A stretch of 59,477 nt of DNA from an uncultured Prevotellaceae bacterium (GTDB lineage Bacteria > Bacteroidota > Bacteroidia > Bacteroidales > Bacteroidaceae): positions 1-59,477 of the forward strand of contig CAMVDU010000015.1 in assembly GCA_947166345.1 (NCBI GenBank), given 5' to 3'. The position numbers and the translations under genes were made by a program. Numbering within the stretch: position 1 is the stretch's first letter; every line of letters begins with the position of its first letter. This document shows positions 24,826-32,515 of this stretch, piece after piece. The notes under the pieces were generated by a model, which was given only the letters and a program-made list of their open reading frames with translations, did not search any database and had not been told where the DNA came from.

Positions 24826-26469
24826 ATGAACAAGTCAAACCTCTTTATAACGCTCTTGCTGACGTTGTTTGCCGTCAGCACGTGGGCACAAGGTCCCAAT
24901 AACTCAGGCACCTACTATCAGGCTGCCGATGGAAAGAAGGGTAAAGCGCTGAAAACAGCTTTCTTCAATATTATCAAGAACCCGGACGTGGTCAGCTATA
25001 GTGGATTGTATGATGCCTATGTGAAAACCGATACAAGACCCAACGGCTATGTACGTGACTGGTATTCGGACAGCACCAGATACCGGCACAAAATAGACAA
25101 CAAGGGTAATTACAGCAAAGAGGGCGATATGTACAACCGTGAGCACTCCATACCGCAAAGTTGGTTCAGTGAGGCCAGTCCCATGAAGTCGGATATTGTG
25201 CATGTGTTGCCTACAGACGGTTATGTGAACAATCGTCGTAGCAATTATCCCTTTGGCGAAGTTGGTAACGTGACCTACCAGTCATATCACGGCTATAGCA
25301 AGTTGGGCTCATCAAAGACTTCTGGCTATTCGGGTACGGTATTTGAACCCAACGATGAAATCAAGGGTGATATTGCCCGTATCTATTTCTATATGGTAAC
25401 CTGTTATGAGGACCGCATTACGAACTGGACGTCAGGAACGGCATCGGATGTTATATCATCCGACAAATACCAGGGTCTGAAGACTTGGTGCATGGATATG
25501 ATGATGCGCTGGTCTAAGAACGACCCAGTAGATTCCGTTGAGATAGCCCGTAACAATGCGGTGCAGGAGGTGCAGGGCAACCGCAACCCCTTTGTTGACT
25601 ATCCTGGATTGGAAAACTATGTATGGGGTGACAAAGTGGATGTGGCTTTCAGTTATGATAGCTATGGTAGTGAAGGTGGGGACTCCATCGATGTTGACCA
25701 TGTGGAGGAACCTGTATTCTCGCCTATGGCTGGTACCTATAAGAACGCTGTCACCGTCACGCTGTCTTGCAGCACACGAGGTGCCGATATCTACTACACC
25801 CTCGATGGAACGGAACCTTCTATCAGCGCCACACTCTATACGTCCAGCGGTATTTATCTGACGGATACCACGACGGTGAAGGCTGTTGCCTATCTGGATG
25901 GTATGTATAGTACGACAGCAACTGCGACCTATTCTATTGAAAAGGATGACGATGTTCAGCCTGTTGAAGGCGAGATAGCCCTGAACAACGAGTTCTTCGG
26001 CGTCAGCTGGACAGGCGCAAGGCCCAGCAATGCGGAGACATCCATCTCTGGTACGAAGAACGGCATCACCATTACTTATTCTTTAGGTTCAAGTTCCAAT
26101 ATGTACTGCAACAACGCACAGATTCGCATGTATGGTGGCAACGAACTGAAGATAGAGTCGTCCAGTGGCGGAATGTCCTCTCTGGAGTTTGTGACCATTG
26201 ACAGCTCTAAGAAGCTATTGCTCCTGGATGGCGGTGGCGAGGTGAATGGTTACACCTGGACAGGTTATGCAAACAGCGTTACTTTCGGTTCTGAAGCCAA
26301 CCATATTAAGATGAGTGCCGTTAAGGTGACTTTGGCAGAGACTGAAGGTATCAGCGAAACGAGGACGGTGAATATACTTCCTGTATACTATGACTTGCAG
26401 GGCCGACGTGTGAAGAATCCTACAAAGGGGCTGTATATCTTGAACGGCCGTAAAGTGATTTTGAGATAA
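24826..26469 (+). CDS. Secreted endonuclease I family protein with chitobiase-type C-terminal domain
   Basis: A 547-residue protein. A signal peptide (1-22, ending TWAQ) precedes the endonuclease I domain (about 27-280) with NREHSIPQSWF (His107), KSDIVHVLPTDG, NNRRSNYPFGE and QGNRNPFVDYPGLENYVWG. Residues about 295-365 match a chitobiase/beta-hexosaminidase C-terminal domain (SPMAGTYKNAVTVTLSC, IYYTLDGTEPS). The C terminus is YDLQGRRVKNPTKGLYILNGRK. It probably degrades extracellular DNA or RNA. It is a close paralogue of the nuclease half of the upstream fusion and overlaps the methyltransferase gene by one base (TAATG). Confidence 0.88.
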   Translation: MNKSNLFITLLLTLFAVSTWAQGPNNSGTYYQAADGKKGKALKTAFFNIIKNPDVVSYSGLYDAYVKTDTRPNGYVRDWYSDSTRYRHKIDNKGNYSKEGDMYNREHSIPQSWFSEASPMKSDIVHVLPTDGYVNNRRSNYPFGEVGNVTYQSYHGYSKLGSSKTSGYSGTVFEPNDEIKGDIARIYFYMVTCYEDRITNWTSGTASDVISSDKYQGLKTWCMDMMMRWSKNDPVDSVEIARNNAVQEVQGNRNPFVDYPGLENYVWGDKVDVAFSYDSYGSEGGDSIDVDHVEEPVFSPMAGTYKNAVTVTLSCSTRGADIYYTLDGTEPSISATLYTSSGIYLTDTTTVKAVAYLDGMYSTTATATYSIEKDDDVQPVEGEIALNNEFFGVSWTGARPSNAETSISGTKNGITITYSLGSSSNMYCNNAQIRMYGGNELKIESSSGGMSSLEFVTIDSSKKLLLLDGGGEVNGYTWTGYANSVTFGSEANHIKMSAVKVTLAETEGISETRTVNILPVYYDLQGRRVKNPTKGLYILNGRKVILR

Positions 26470-27716
26470 TGAACGATAAAACCCGCGATTTCATTGAGAA
26501 GAATCTCGATGTTGACGTCAGACAATTGGCTCTCAAAGGCTGTCGAGATAAAGACATAGACCTGACTGAGGCGCTACGCCAGATTGCGGGACGACAGACA
26601 GCCCGTCGGAAGTTGCCCTCATGGGCTGCTATCGACGGGATTCTCTATCCTCCTCATCTCAATATGGAGCAATGCTCCAGCGAACAGACTGCTCGTTATA
26701 AAGCAGTTCTTTGCCGGCGTTTGCTGACAGTTCTAGATGATGCCGAATCCTCGCGCCCTCAGAAGACTTTCCTTCTCGACCTTACTGGTGGTTTTGGCGT
26801 TGACTTTGTTTTTATGAGTGAGGCCTTCGATGAGGCTACCTACGTGGAGCGTGATGCTCAGTTATTCTCCATTTCATCGGCAAATTTCGAGACATTAGGT
26901 ATCAAGGTACAAAGGATGAATGCTGATGGTATTGAGGTGCTTCACCAAACGGAGCATGCTACTGTCATCTTCCTGGATCCTGCACGTCGCGACGATCATG
27001 GGGCTCGTACCTATGGTATCAGCGACTGTACCCCCAACGTCTTAGAGATAGAAGATGAATTGTTAGAGAAATCGGATTATCTTATTATCAAGCTCTCTCC
27101 AATGCTCGACTGGCGCAAGGCAGTTATTGATCTTGGTGAGCGCTTTGTTCGTGAAGTGCATATCGTGGCTGTTAATAATGAGTGTAAGGAACTGCTTGTT
27201 GTTCTTTCTCGCATAGGCGAAGGCCTGAGTCTCTTCTGTGTTAACGACAAACAGACTTTCCTCCTCTCTGGTGACCCTGTGAATTCTGGTGACTCTGTGA
27301 ACTCTGTGAGTTCCGATTACACCGGCCTTTATCTCTATGAACCCAATGCTGCTATCATGAAGGCTGGTTGTTTTCAGCAGGTGGCAAAACGGTATGATAT
27401 CATTCCTCTTGCCCCTAACAGTCATCTTTTTGTTTCAGAAACACTCGTGACTGATTTTCCAGGTCGCATCTTCCAGATACAAGCCATTTCATCGATGAAT
27501 AAAAGAGAGTTGAAGGCGTCTTTGGGAAATATCCGTCAGGCCAATATCACGACTCGTAACTTTCCGCTTAGTGTGGCAGAGCTGCGCAAGCGTCTGCATC
27601 TAACTGACGGCGGTTCTACCTATATCTTTGCCACCACGCTGGCATCAGGTGCCCATGTTCTTCTTATTGCACACGCACCCAGCGTATCTCATGCAGACTG
27701 CCATCGCGCCGAATAA
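26469..27716 (+). CDS. SAM-dependent methyltransferase with THUMP-like domain
   Basis: A 415-residue protein. Residues 100-260 form a class I methyltransferase fold: motif I LLDLTGGFGVDFVFMSEAF, YVERDA for the acidic loop and VIFLDPARRDDHGARTYG for motif IV. The C-terminal part (about 315-405) is a THUMP-like domain ending LRKRLHLTDGGSTYIFATTL. The likely target is an RNA. Its start overlaps the nuclease stop. A 45-base nine-mer array (27270-27314) encodes part of the linker between the domains. Its 3' end overlaps the convergent protease gene by 53 bases. Confidence 0.85.
   Translation: MNDKTRDFIEKNLDVDVRQLALKGCRDKDIDLTEALRQIAGRQTARRKLPSWAAIDGILYPPHLNMEQCSSEQTARYKAVLCRRLLTVLDDAESSRPQKTFLLDLTGGFGVDFVFMSEAFDEATYVERDAQLFSISSANFETLGIKVQRMNADGIEVLHQTEHATVIFLDPARRDDHGARTYGISDCTPNVLEIEDELLEKSDYLIIKLSPMLDWRKAVIDLGERFVREVHIVAVNNECKELLVVLSRIGEGLSLFCVNDKQTFLLSGDPVNSGDSVNSVSSDYTGLYLYEPNAAIMKAGCFQQVAKRYDIIPLAPNSHLFVSETLVTDFPGRIFQIQAISSMNKRELKASLGNIRQANITTRNFPLSVAELRKRLHLTDGGSTYIFATTLASGAHVLLIAHAPSVSHADCHRAE
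27270..27314. repeat. Nine-base tandem array in the methyltransferase linker
   Basis: Five units (ggtgaccct, gtgaattct, ggtgactct, gtgaactct, gtgagttcc) encode GDP, VNS, GDS, VNS, VSS. The unit differs from the 12190 family but has the same period and a similar interdomain position. Confidence 0.8.
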
Positions 27717-28842
27717 CGGTAAAGACATATTCGCGTCCACGAAGGAAATTCCAGTTGGTAAATTCGGTAAAATTGCTAACAGCACGTCCGTCGATGGCTA
27801 TTATCGTATCCCCTGAACGGAAACCGCATTCGTAGGGTTGACTACCCACCCTGACAATTCCCGCTACAGGACGGTTGTTCTCTGAAACGAATGCAATCTC
27901 CATCGAGACATTGTTCACACTACAGTGGCTGCTATGGTTATATGGCTCAAAACGCACACGACGACGTTTGGGATTAAACACCACAGCACCATAGTCGAGT
28001 AGGGCAGCCCCTAAATGAGAACCTCCTTGAGTGGTGATGACACTTACATCGGAAAAGAGGAAATCGCCCCATTTCATCGCATCCAACGTTAGGAAAAGAA
28101 CCTTTCCCTCTGGCTCGGAACCATAGCTGCCTATGGCGTGCCGTCCTGTGGCTTGCTCTTCTACCGTTACGCCCATCATGGCTGTTGCGCCGTGCATGCC
28201 TTTCTCAAAACTCTCTCTATTGATAGAATAGAACTGTCTGCTGCCAGTATCAAACAACGTAGGCTCTCGGAACCTACCAAAGGGATTGATTTCCACATAG
28301 GGCACATGATAGTTCAACTTATAGCGCGTTTCGAAGCCCTCTTCATGGTCAAAGTAATTCTTGCGGTCGGAGAGAATTAGTAAGCGGTTCTGTACGTCAA
28401 TCTTTGCGTTCAGACCCTTTGCAATGATATCAAAACCGATGATTCCATCGATGTCTTTTCTCTTGACATACCGCTTTTGGACGGTAGCCTGACAGCCTGT
28501 AAACGTAACGGTTCCCAATGTCAATGGGGGCAACTTAACCATCTCTACCGTATCACGTCGTCCAATTGCATCAACGGCAATGATATGACCAGCTGGCTGA
28601 CATCCCATGATAGGTTTATCCTGATACACAACCGCCTGTCCCGAACCTGTGTCAAACAGGAAACGGTAGCTCTTGCCTTCTATGCTGACGGGTACATAAA
28701 CCTGTCCGCCAGTCCATTCTATAGCGATGGAATCGACAAAATTGCTTGCTGACACCTCAAAGTCAAGACTATAGTGCGACAGCTGGGCGCTACACGAAAG
28801 CGCCACCAGCGTCAACCATGAAGTGAGCAATCCTTTTGTCAT
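27664..28842 (-). CDS. Exported aspartyl protease with PDZ domain
   Basis: A 392-residue protein: signal peptide 1-20, then two retropepsin-like lobes with active-site motifs FLFDTGSGQAVVY (near residue 66) and TLFDTGSRQFYS (near 198), plus the flap-like GIIGFDIIAKG. A C-terminal PDZ domain (about 310-392) has ECGFRSGDTIIAIDGRAV. It is probably a periplasmic or surface protease that recognises C termini. Its last 17 codons overlap the end of the convergent methyltransferase gene. Confidence 0.85.
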   Translation of the reverse strand: MTKGLLTSWLTLVALSCSAQLSHYSLDFEVSASNFVDSIAIEWTGGQVYVPVSIEGKSYRFLFDTGSGQAVVYQDKPIMGCQPAGHIIAVDAIGRRDTVEMVKLPPLTLGTVTFTGCQATVQKRYVKRKDIDGIIGFDIIAKGLNAKIDVQNRLLILSDRKNYFDHEEGFETRYKLNYHVPYVEINPFGRFREPTLFDTGSRQFYSINRESFEKGMHGATAMMGVTVEEQATGRHAIGSYGSEPEGKVLFLTLDAMKWGDFLFSDVSVITTQGGSHLGAALLDYGAVVFNPKRRRVRFEPYNHSSHCSVNNVSMEIAFVSENNRPVAGIVRVGSQPYECGFRSGDTIIAIDGRAVSNFTEFTNWNFLRGREYVFTVIRRDGSLHEIRWVRVQ

Positions 28843-28882
28843 ATGTTTGTGATAATGTTAAAAAAAAGCAAGGTGCATAGAA

Positions 28883-28928
28883 TTCTTAATGCTTCATGCT
28901 TCATTCTTAATTATAATTCGTACCTTTG
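28883..28928 (+). promoter_or_regulatory. Heptamer array and tRNA-Arg promoter
   Basis: Four heptamers (TTCTTAA, TGCTTCA, TGCTTCA, TTCTTAA at 28883-28910) lie directly before the -7 box TACCTTTG (28921-28928), so the array forms the upstream promoter sequence. The mature tRNA begins 17 bases later. Confidence 0.75.
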
Positions 28929-28944
28929 CATCCGCTATAATGAT

Positions 28945-29016
28945 GCCCTGATAGTTAAATGGATATAACAAGGCTCTCCTAAAGCTTAGTTCCGAGTTCG
29001 ATTCTCGGTCGGGGTA
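28945..29016 (+). tRNA. tRNA-Arg (anticodon CCT)
   Basis: Acceptor GCCCTGA pairs with TCGGGGT (two G-T). D-stem GTTA/TAAC. The anticodon stem AGGCT/AGCTT closes the loop CTCCTAA, anticodon CCT, reading AGG. T-arm CCGAG TTCGATT CTCGG. CCA is not encoded. Confidence 0.92.
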
Positions 29017-29027
29017 CTCAGAAGAAT

Positions 29028-29058
29028 GAGGTGGTGAAAGATTTCGTCACCTTATTTT
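29028..29058. terminator. Terminator between tRNA-Arg and the pyridoxamine kinase gene
   Basis: GAGGTG, GAA and TTC, CACCTT pair across an internal GT/GT mismatch, followed by ATTTTATT. The position also suits the end of the convergent kinase gene. Confidence 0.7.
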
Positions 29059-29059
29059 A

Positions 29060-29872
29060 TTATAGCAGGTCGAGACAACGTTCGATGAAGATGCCGCAGA
29101 GACGGTCTTCCACATGACGGTTGCGGTCAATCATCTGACTCACTACGTTCATTGCTTGGCGTGTGCTGTCTGAGAGTGACTCACCTTTCATGAAATGTCC
29201 GATGAGAACTGCTGCGAAGATGTCGCCTGTACCATGAAACTGACCAGGAATCACTTCATAGTCGTGGAAGAAATAGCTGCCATCGGTATGGTCATAGCCG
29301 CATACCTGGGGCTTGCCCTCAATCACACAGCTGGTGATAAGTGCAGAACGGGCACCGATAGCTGTCAGTTGCCCAAGAATCTCGCAGGCTTCGTCCTTGC
29401 TGATACCCCAAGCCTTATAGACTCTGTCGGTCAGGAAACAGGCTTCGGTATAGTTGGGAATAGTGAGATGAGCCACGCTGACCATCTCGCGCATCAGTTC
29501 TATCTGTTGACGACCGATACCATGGTAGAGGGAACCCTCGTCGCCCATCACAGGATCGACAAAGACGGTACATCCTTTTTCTGACTGTTCACGACAGAAA
29601 CGTGCTACCAGCCGGGCTTGCACCTCGTTGAACATCAGTCCTGTGCAGATGGCATCGAAGTGGAAGCCTAAACGTTGCCATACAGGTATGGTCTGACGCA
29701 TATATTCTGTCGTATCCAACTGTGCATAGTCGCCATAGTTCAGCGTGTTGGATACCAGCATCGTGGGCAGGTTGAAGGCAGGCAAGCCCATGTATGACAG
29801 GATGGGTAGCATACCTGCCATACCTACTTTGCCATAGCCGGCAATATCGTTGATGAGAAGAACTTGTTTCAT
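29060..29872 (-). CDS. Pyridoxamine/pyridoxal kinase, PdxY/PdxK type
   Basis: A 270-residue ribokinase-superfamily enzyme. It starts VLLINDIAGYGKVGMAGMLPILS and has DPVMGDEGSLYHG (phosphate-binding and metal site), TIPNYTEACFLTD and, near the C terminus, FHGTGDIFAAVL with the catalytic Asp in GTGD. It phosphorylates B6 vitamers in the salvage route to PLP. It follows the aldo/keto reductase gene with a four-base overlap. The kinase clade is clear; the preferred vitamer is not. Confidence 0.88.
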   Translation of the reverse strand: MKQVLLINDIAGYGKVGMAGMLPILSYMGLPAFNLPTMLVSNTLNYGDYAQLDTTEYMRQTIPVWQRLGFHFDAICTGLMFNEVQARLVARFCREQSEKGCTVFVDPVMGDEGSLYHGIGRQQIELMREMVSVAHLTIPNYTEACFLTDRVYKAWGISKDEACEILGQLTAIGARSALITSCVIEGKPQVCGYDHTDGSYFFHDYEVIPGQFHGTGDIFAAVLIGHFMKGESLSDSTRQAMNVVSQMIDRNRHVEDRLCGIFIERCLDLL

Positions 29873-30819
29873 GATCTTACACAGCGAAGATTCTTTTCTA
29901 ATTGACTGGTGCTGCTGGCACCAACGAGTACGGAGGTGACGCCGCGTTGCTCAAGGATCCAGCGTAGGGCGTGCTCTGCCAAAGTCATTCCCTTGGATAG
30001 TGCTTCTGCGTTCCATTGCTGAAGATTGGCAAGCAGTTCATCGGTGAGCATGCTTTCCTTCAAGAACTTCCCTTTCGACATGCGCGAGTCATTGGGGATA
30101 CCCTGCAGGTAGCGATCAGTGAGTAGTCCTTGAGCCAGTGGCGAGAACGAAATGAAACCTACGCCATTGTCGGCACAGAAGTCCAAAATGCCCGATTCCA
30201 TCGGTTCACGGTCCAGCATATTCAAACGTCCTTGGTAGATGAGCAGGGGTACATCACGTTGCTTCAAGTAGTTGTAAGCAAAGCGAATGGCCTCCAGAGG
30301 CCAGCGCGAGATACCCACATAAAGTGCCTTTCCTGCCCGTACGATATCAACTAGTGCCTGAAGCGTCTCCTCCAAAGGTGTGTTGGGGTCGTAGCGGTGG
30401 CTATAGAACAGATCAACGTAGTCCAGGTGCATGCGCTTGAGAGACTGGTCGAGCGACGCCATGAGGTATTTGCGCGATCCCCAGTTGCCATAAGGTCCGG
30501 GCCACATATCATAGCCCGCCTTTGTAGAGATAAACAACTCATCACGATAGGGACGGAAGGTGTCATCCATCAGTCGGCCCATTGTCTCCTCTGCCGATCC
30601 ATAGACAGGACCGTAGTTGTTGGCCAGGTCAAAATGGGTCACACCGTGATCAAAGGCATAGCGCGTTATCTCACGCGACCTTTCGTAGGGGTCAACGCTT
30701 CCGAAATTATGCCAGAAACCCAATGACAGACGCGGCAGCAACACACCGGAGTGTCCACACCTTTCAAAAGTCATGCCTCCCTCATCATAGCGGTGGCAGT
30801 CAGCGATATACTCGTTCAT
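29869..30819 (-). CDS. Aldo/keto reductase, YghZ-like
   Basis: A 316-residue NADPH-dependent reductase with a TIM barrel. The catalytic tetrad is visible: Asp in FDLANNYGPVYGSAEE with Tyr, Lys in STKAGYDMWPGPYG and His in DLFYSHRYDPNTPLEET. The PGPYGNWGSRKYL segment is typical of the YghZ group that reduces L-glyceraldehyde 3-phosphate and methylglyoxal. The frame opens 15 codons further upstream, but that part overlaps the promoter-like TACCTTCG (30849-30842), so I use the ATG at 30819. Confidence 0.88.
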   Translation of the reverse strand: MNEYIADCHRYDEGGMTFERCGHSGVLLPRLSLGFWHNFGSVDPYERSREITRYAFDHGVTHFDLANNYGPVYGSAEETMGRLMDDTFRPYRDELFISTKAGYDMWPGPYGNWGSRKYLMASLDQSLKRMHLDYVDLFYSHRYDPNTPLEETLQALVDIVRAGKALYVGISRWPLEAIRFAYNYLKQRDVPLLIYQGRLNMLDREPMESGILDFCADNGVGFISFSPLAQGLLTDRYLQGIPNDSRMSKGKFLKESMLTDELLANLQQWNAEALSKGMTLAEHALRWILEQRGVTSVLVGASSTSQLEKNLRCVRS

Positions 30820-30900
30820 AATCAAAGAATTATTTAGGGTGCGAAGGTACGAAGATTTTTGCAATAATCAAAATATTATTTGTGTTTCTTTTGTTTTTTT

Positions 30901-30921
30901 GCTCACTTATTCGTACCTTTG
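30901..30921 (+). promoter_or_regulatory. Promoter of the S41 protease gene
   Basis: GCTCACTTATTCG (30901-30913) directly precedes TACCTTTG (30914-30921); the ATG pair starts 18 bases later. Confidence 0.75.
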
Positions 30922-30938
30922 CAAAACCGAATACAGTT

Positions 30939-32498
30939 ATGATGAAAAAAATATTATTTTTTGCAGTTGGTCTGCTGACTGCCGCAGGTCTACAGGCTCA
31001 GAGTGATGCCGATCTGCGTAAGCTTGGTATTGCCGAGATGGCTATCAAGAGTCTCTATGTGGAGGAAGTTGATGAAAAGAAGTTGGTGGAGGATGCCATT
31101 CGTGGCATGCTTGAGAAGCTTGATCCCCACTCCTCCTATACTACCCCCAAGGAGACGAAAGAGTTGAACGAACCGCTGAATGGCTCGTTTGAGGGTATCG
31201 GCGTACAGTTTAATATGGTCGAGGACACGCTCATCGTCATTCAGCCCGTCACCAACGGACCTTCTGAGCGGGTGGGTATTATTGCCGGCGACCGCATTGT
31301 GGCCGTTGCCGACACAGCCATTGCAGGCGTGAAGATGTCGAAAGAAGAGATTATGAGGAGACTGCGTGGACCTAAGGGTACCGTTGCCCACCTCAAGGTG
31401 GTGCGTACTGGTATTAAGGATACCTTGCGTTTTGACGTGGTGCGCGACAAAATTCCCGTTTTTTCTATCGATGCCACCTATATGATACGTCCTACGGTAG
31501 GCTATATTCGTATAGGCAACTTCAGCGCTACCACTTATCAGGAGTTTTTGGACAGTATGGCCGTGCTGCAGAAACAAGGTATGCAACAGCTAATCCTTGA
31601 CCTCCAGGACAATGGTGGCGGTTATCTGCAGGCGGCTGCAGACCTGGCAGGAGAGTTCCTCAAAGCCGGTGACCTGATTGTCTATACCGATGGACGTCGC
31701 ACGGGTCGTCATGACTATAAAGCGACGCGTACAGGTCGTTTCAGCGACATGAAAGTAGTGGTTCTGGTGAACGAGTACTCTGCCTCAGCAGCTGAGATTG
31801 TAACTGGTGCTATCCAGGATCAGGACCGTGGTATGGTGGTGGGGCGTCGTACCTTCGGCAAGGGTCTGGTACAGCGTCCTATCGATCTGCCTGACGGTTC
31901 CATGATCCGTCTGACGGTAGCCCATTACTATACCCCTTCTGGCCGCTGCATCCAGAAACCCTATGTGAAGGGCGACAAGAAAGACTATGCGATGGATCTC
32001 ATCAATCGTTTGAAGAATGGTGAGCTGACCAACCAGGACAGCATCCACTTTGTGGATTCGCTGAAGTACGAGACCCTTCATGAGCATCGTACGGTTTATG
32101 GTGGTGGCGGCATTATGCCCGACTATTTCGTACCTCTTGACACCACTATCTATACCAAGTACCATCGTGAACTGGCAGCCAAGAGTGTTATCATCCAACA
32201 GAACCTGCGCTATGTAGATAATAACCGCAAGAAGCTACGTAAGCAGTATTCTGACTTCGCGTCTTTCAAAGAGCGTTTCGACGTGCCTCAGTCGTTGATT
32301 GATACCATTGTCCGTGAAGGTGAGAAACAAGGTGTGAAACCCAAGGATGATGAAGAGCTGACGCAGTCGCTCCCCATGCTGAAGCTTCAGTTGAAGGCCC
32401 TTATCGCCCGCGATCTGTGGAATATGAGTGAGTATTTCAGCATTTTCAACGAAAGCAACGCCATTGTCAACAAAGCATTGGAAGTGCTGGAACCATGA
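30939..32498 (+). CDS. S41-family C-terminal processing protease
   Basis: A 519-residue exported protease. A signal peptide (ending GLQAQ) is followed by a helical N-terminal region with LDPHSSYTTPKE, a PDZ domain (about 85-170, GPSERVGIIAGDRIVAVAD), and the peptidase core with LILDLQDNGGGYL, the serine in EYSASAAEI (near residue 283) and the lysine in RRTFGKGLVQ (near 306), the Ser/Lys dyad of the family. Two adjacent ATGs (30939, 30942) are possible starts. The helicase gene follows 17 bases later. Confidence 0.92.
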   Translation: MMKKILFFAVGLLTAAGLQAQSDADLRKLGIAEMAIKSLYVEEVDEKKLVEDAIRGMLEKLDPHSSYTTPKETKELNEPLNGSFEGIGVQFNMVEDTLIVIQPVTNGPSERVGIIAGDRIVAVADTAIAGVKMSKEEIMRRLRGPKGTVAHLKVVRTGIKDTLRFDVVRDKIPVFSIDATYMIRPTVGYIRIGNFSATTYQEFLDSMAVLQKQGMQQLILDLQDNGGGYLQAAADLAGEFLKAGDLIVYTDGRRTGRHDYKATRTGRFSDMKVVVLVNEYSASAAEIVTGAIQDQDRGMVVGRRTFGKGLVQRPIDLPDGSMIRLTVAHYYTPSGRCIQKPYVKGDKKDYAMDLINRLKNGELTNQDSIHFVDSLKYETLHEHRTVYGGGGIMPDYFVPLDTTIYTKYHRELAAKSVIIQQNLRYVDNNRKKLRKQYSDFASFKERFDVPQSLIDTIVREGEKQGVKPKDDEELTQSLPMLKLQLKALIARDLWNMSEYFSIFNESNAIVNKALEVLEP

Positions 32499-32515
32499 GG
32501 GTTAAGCGGTAGAAA

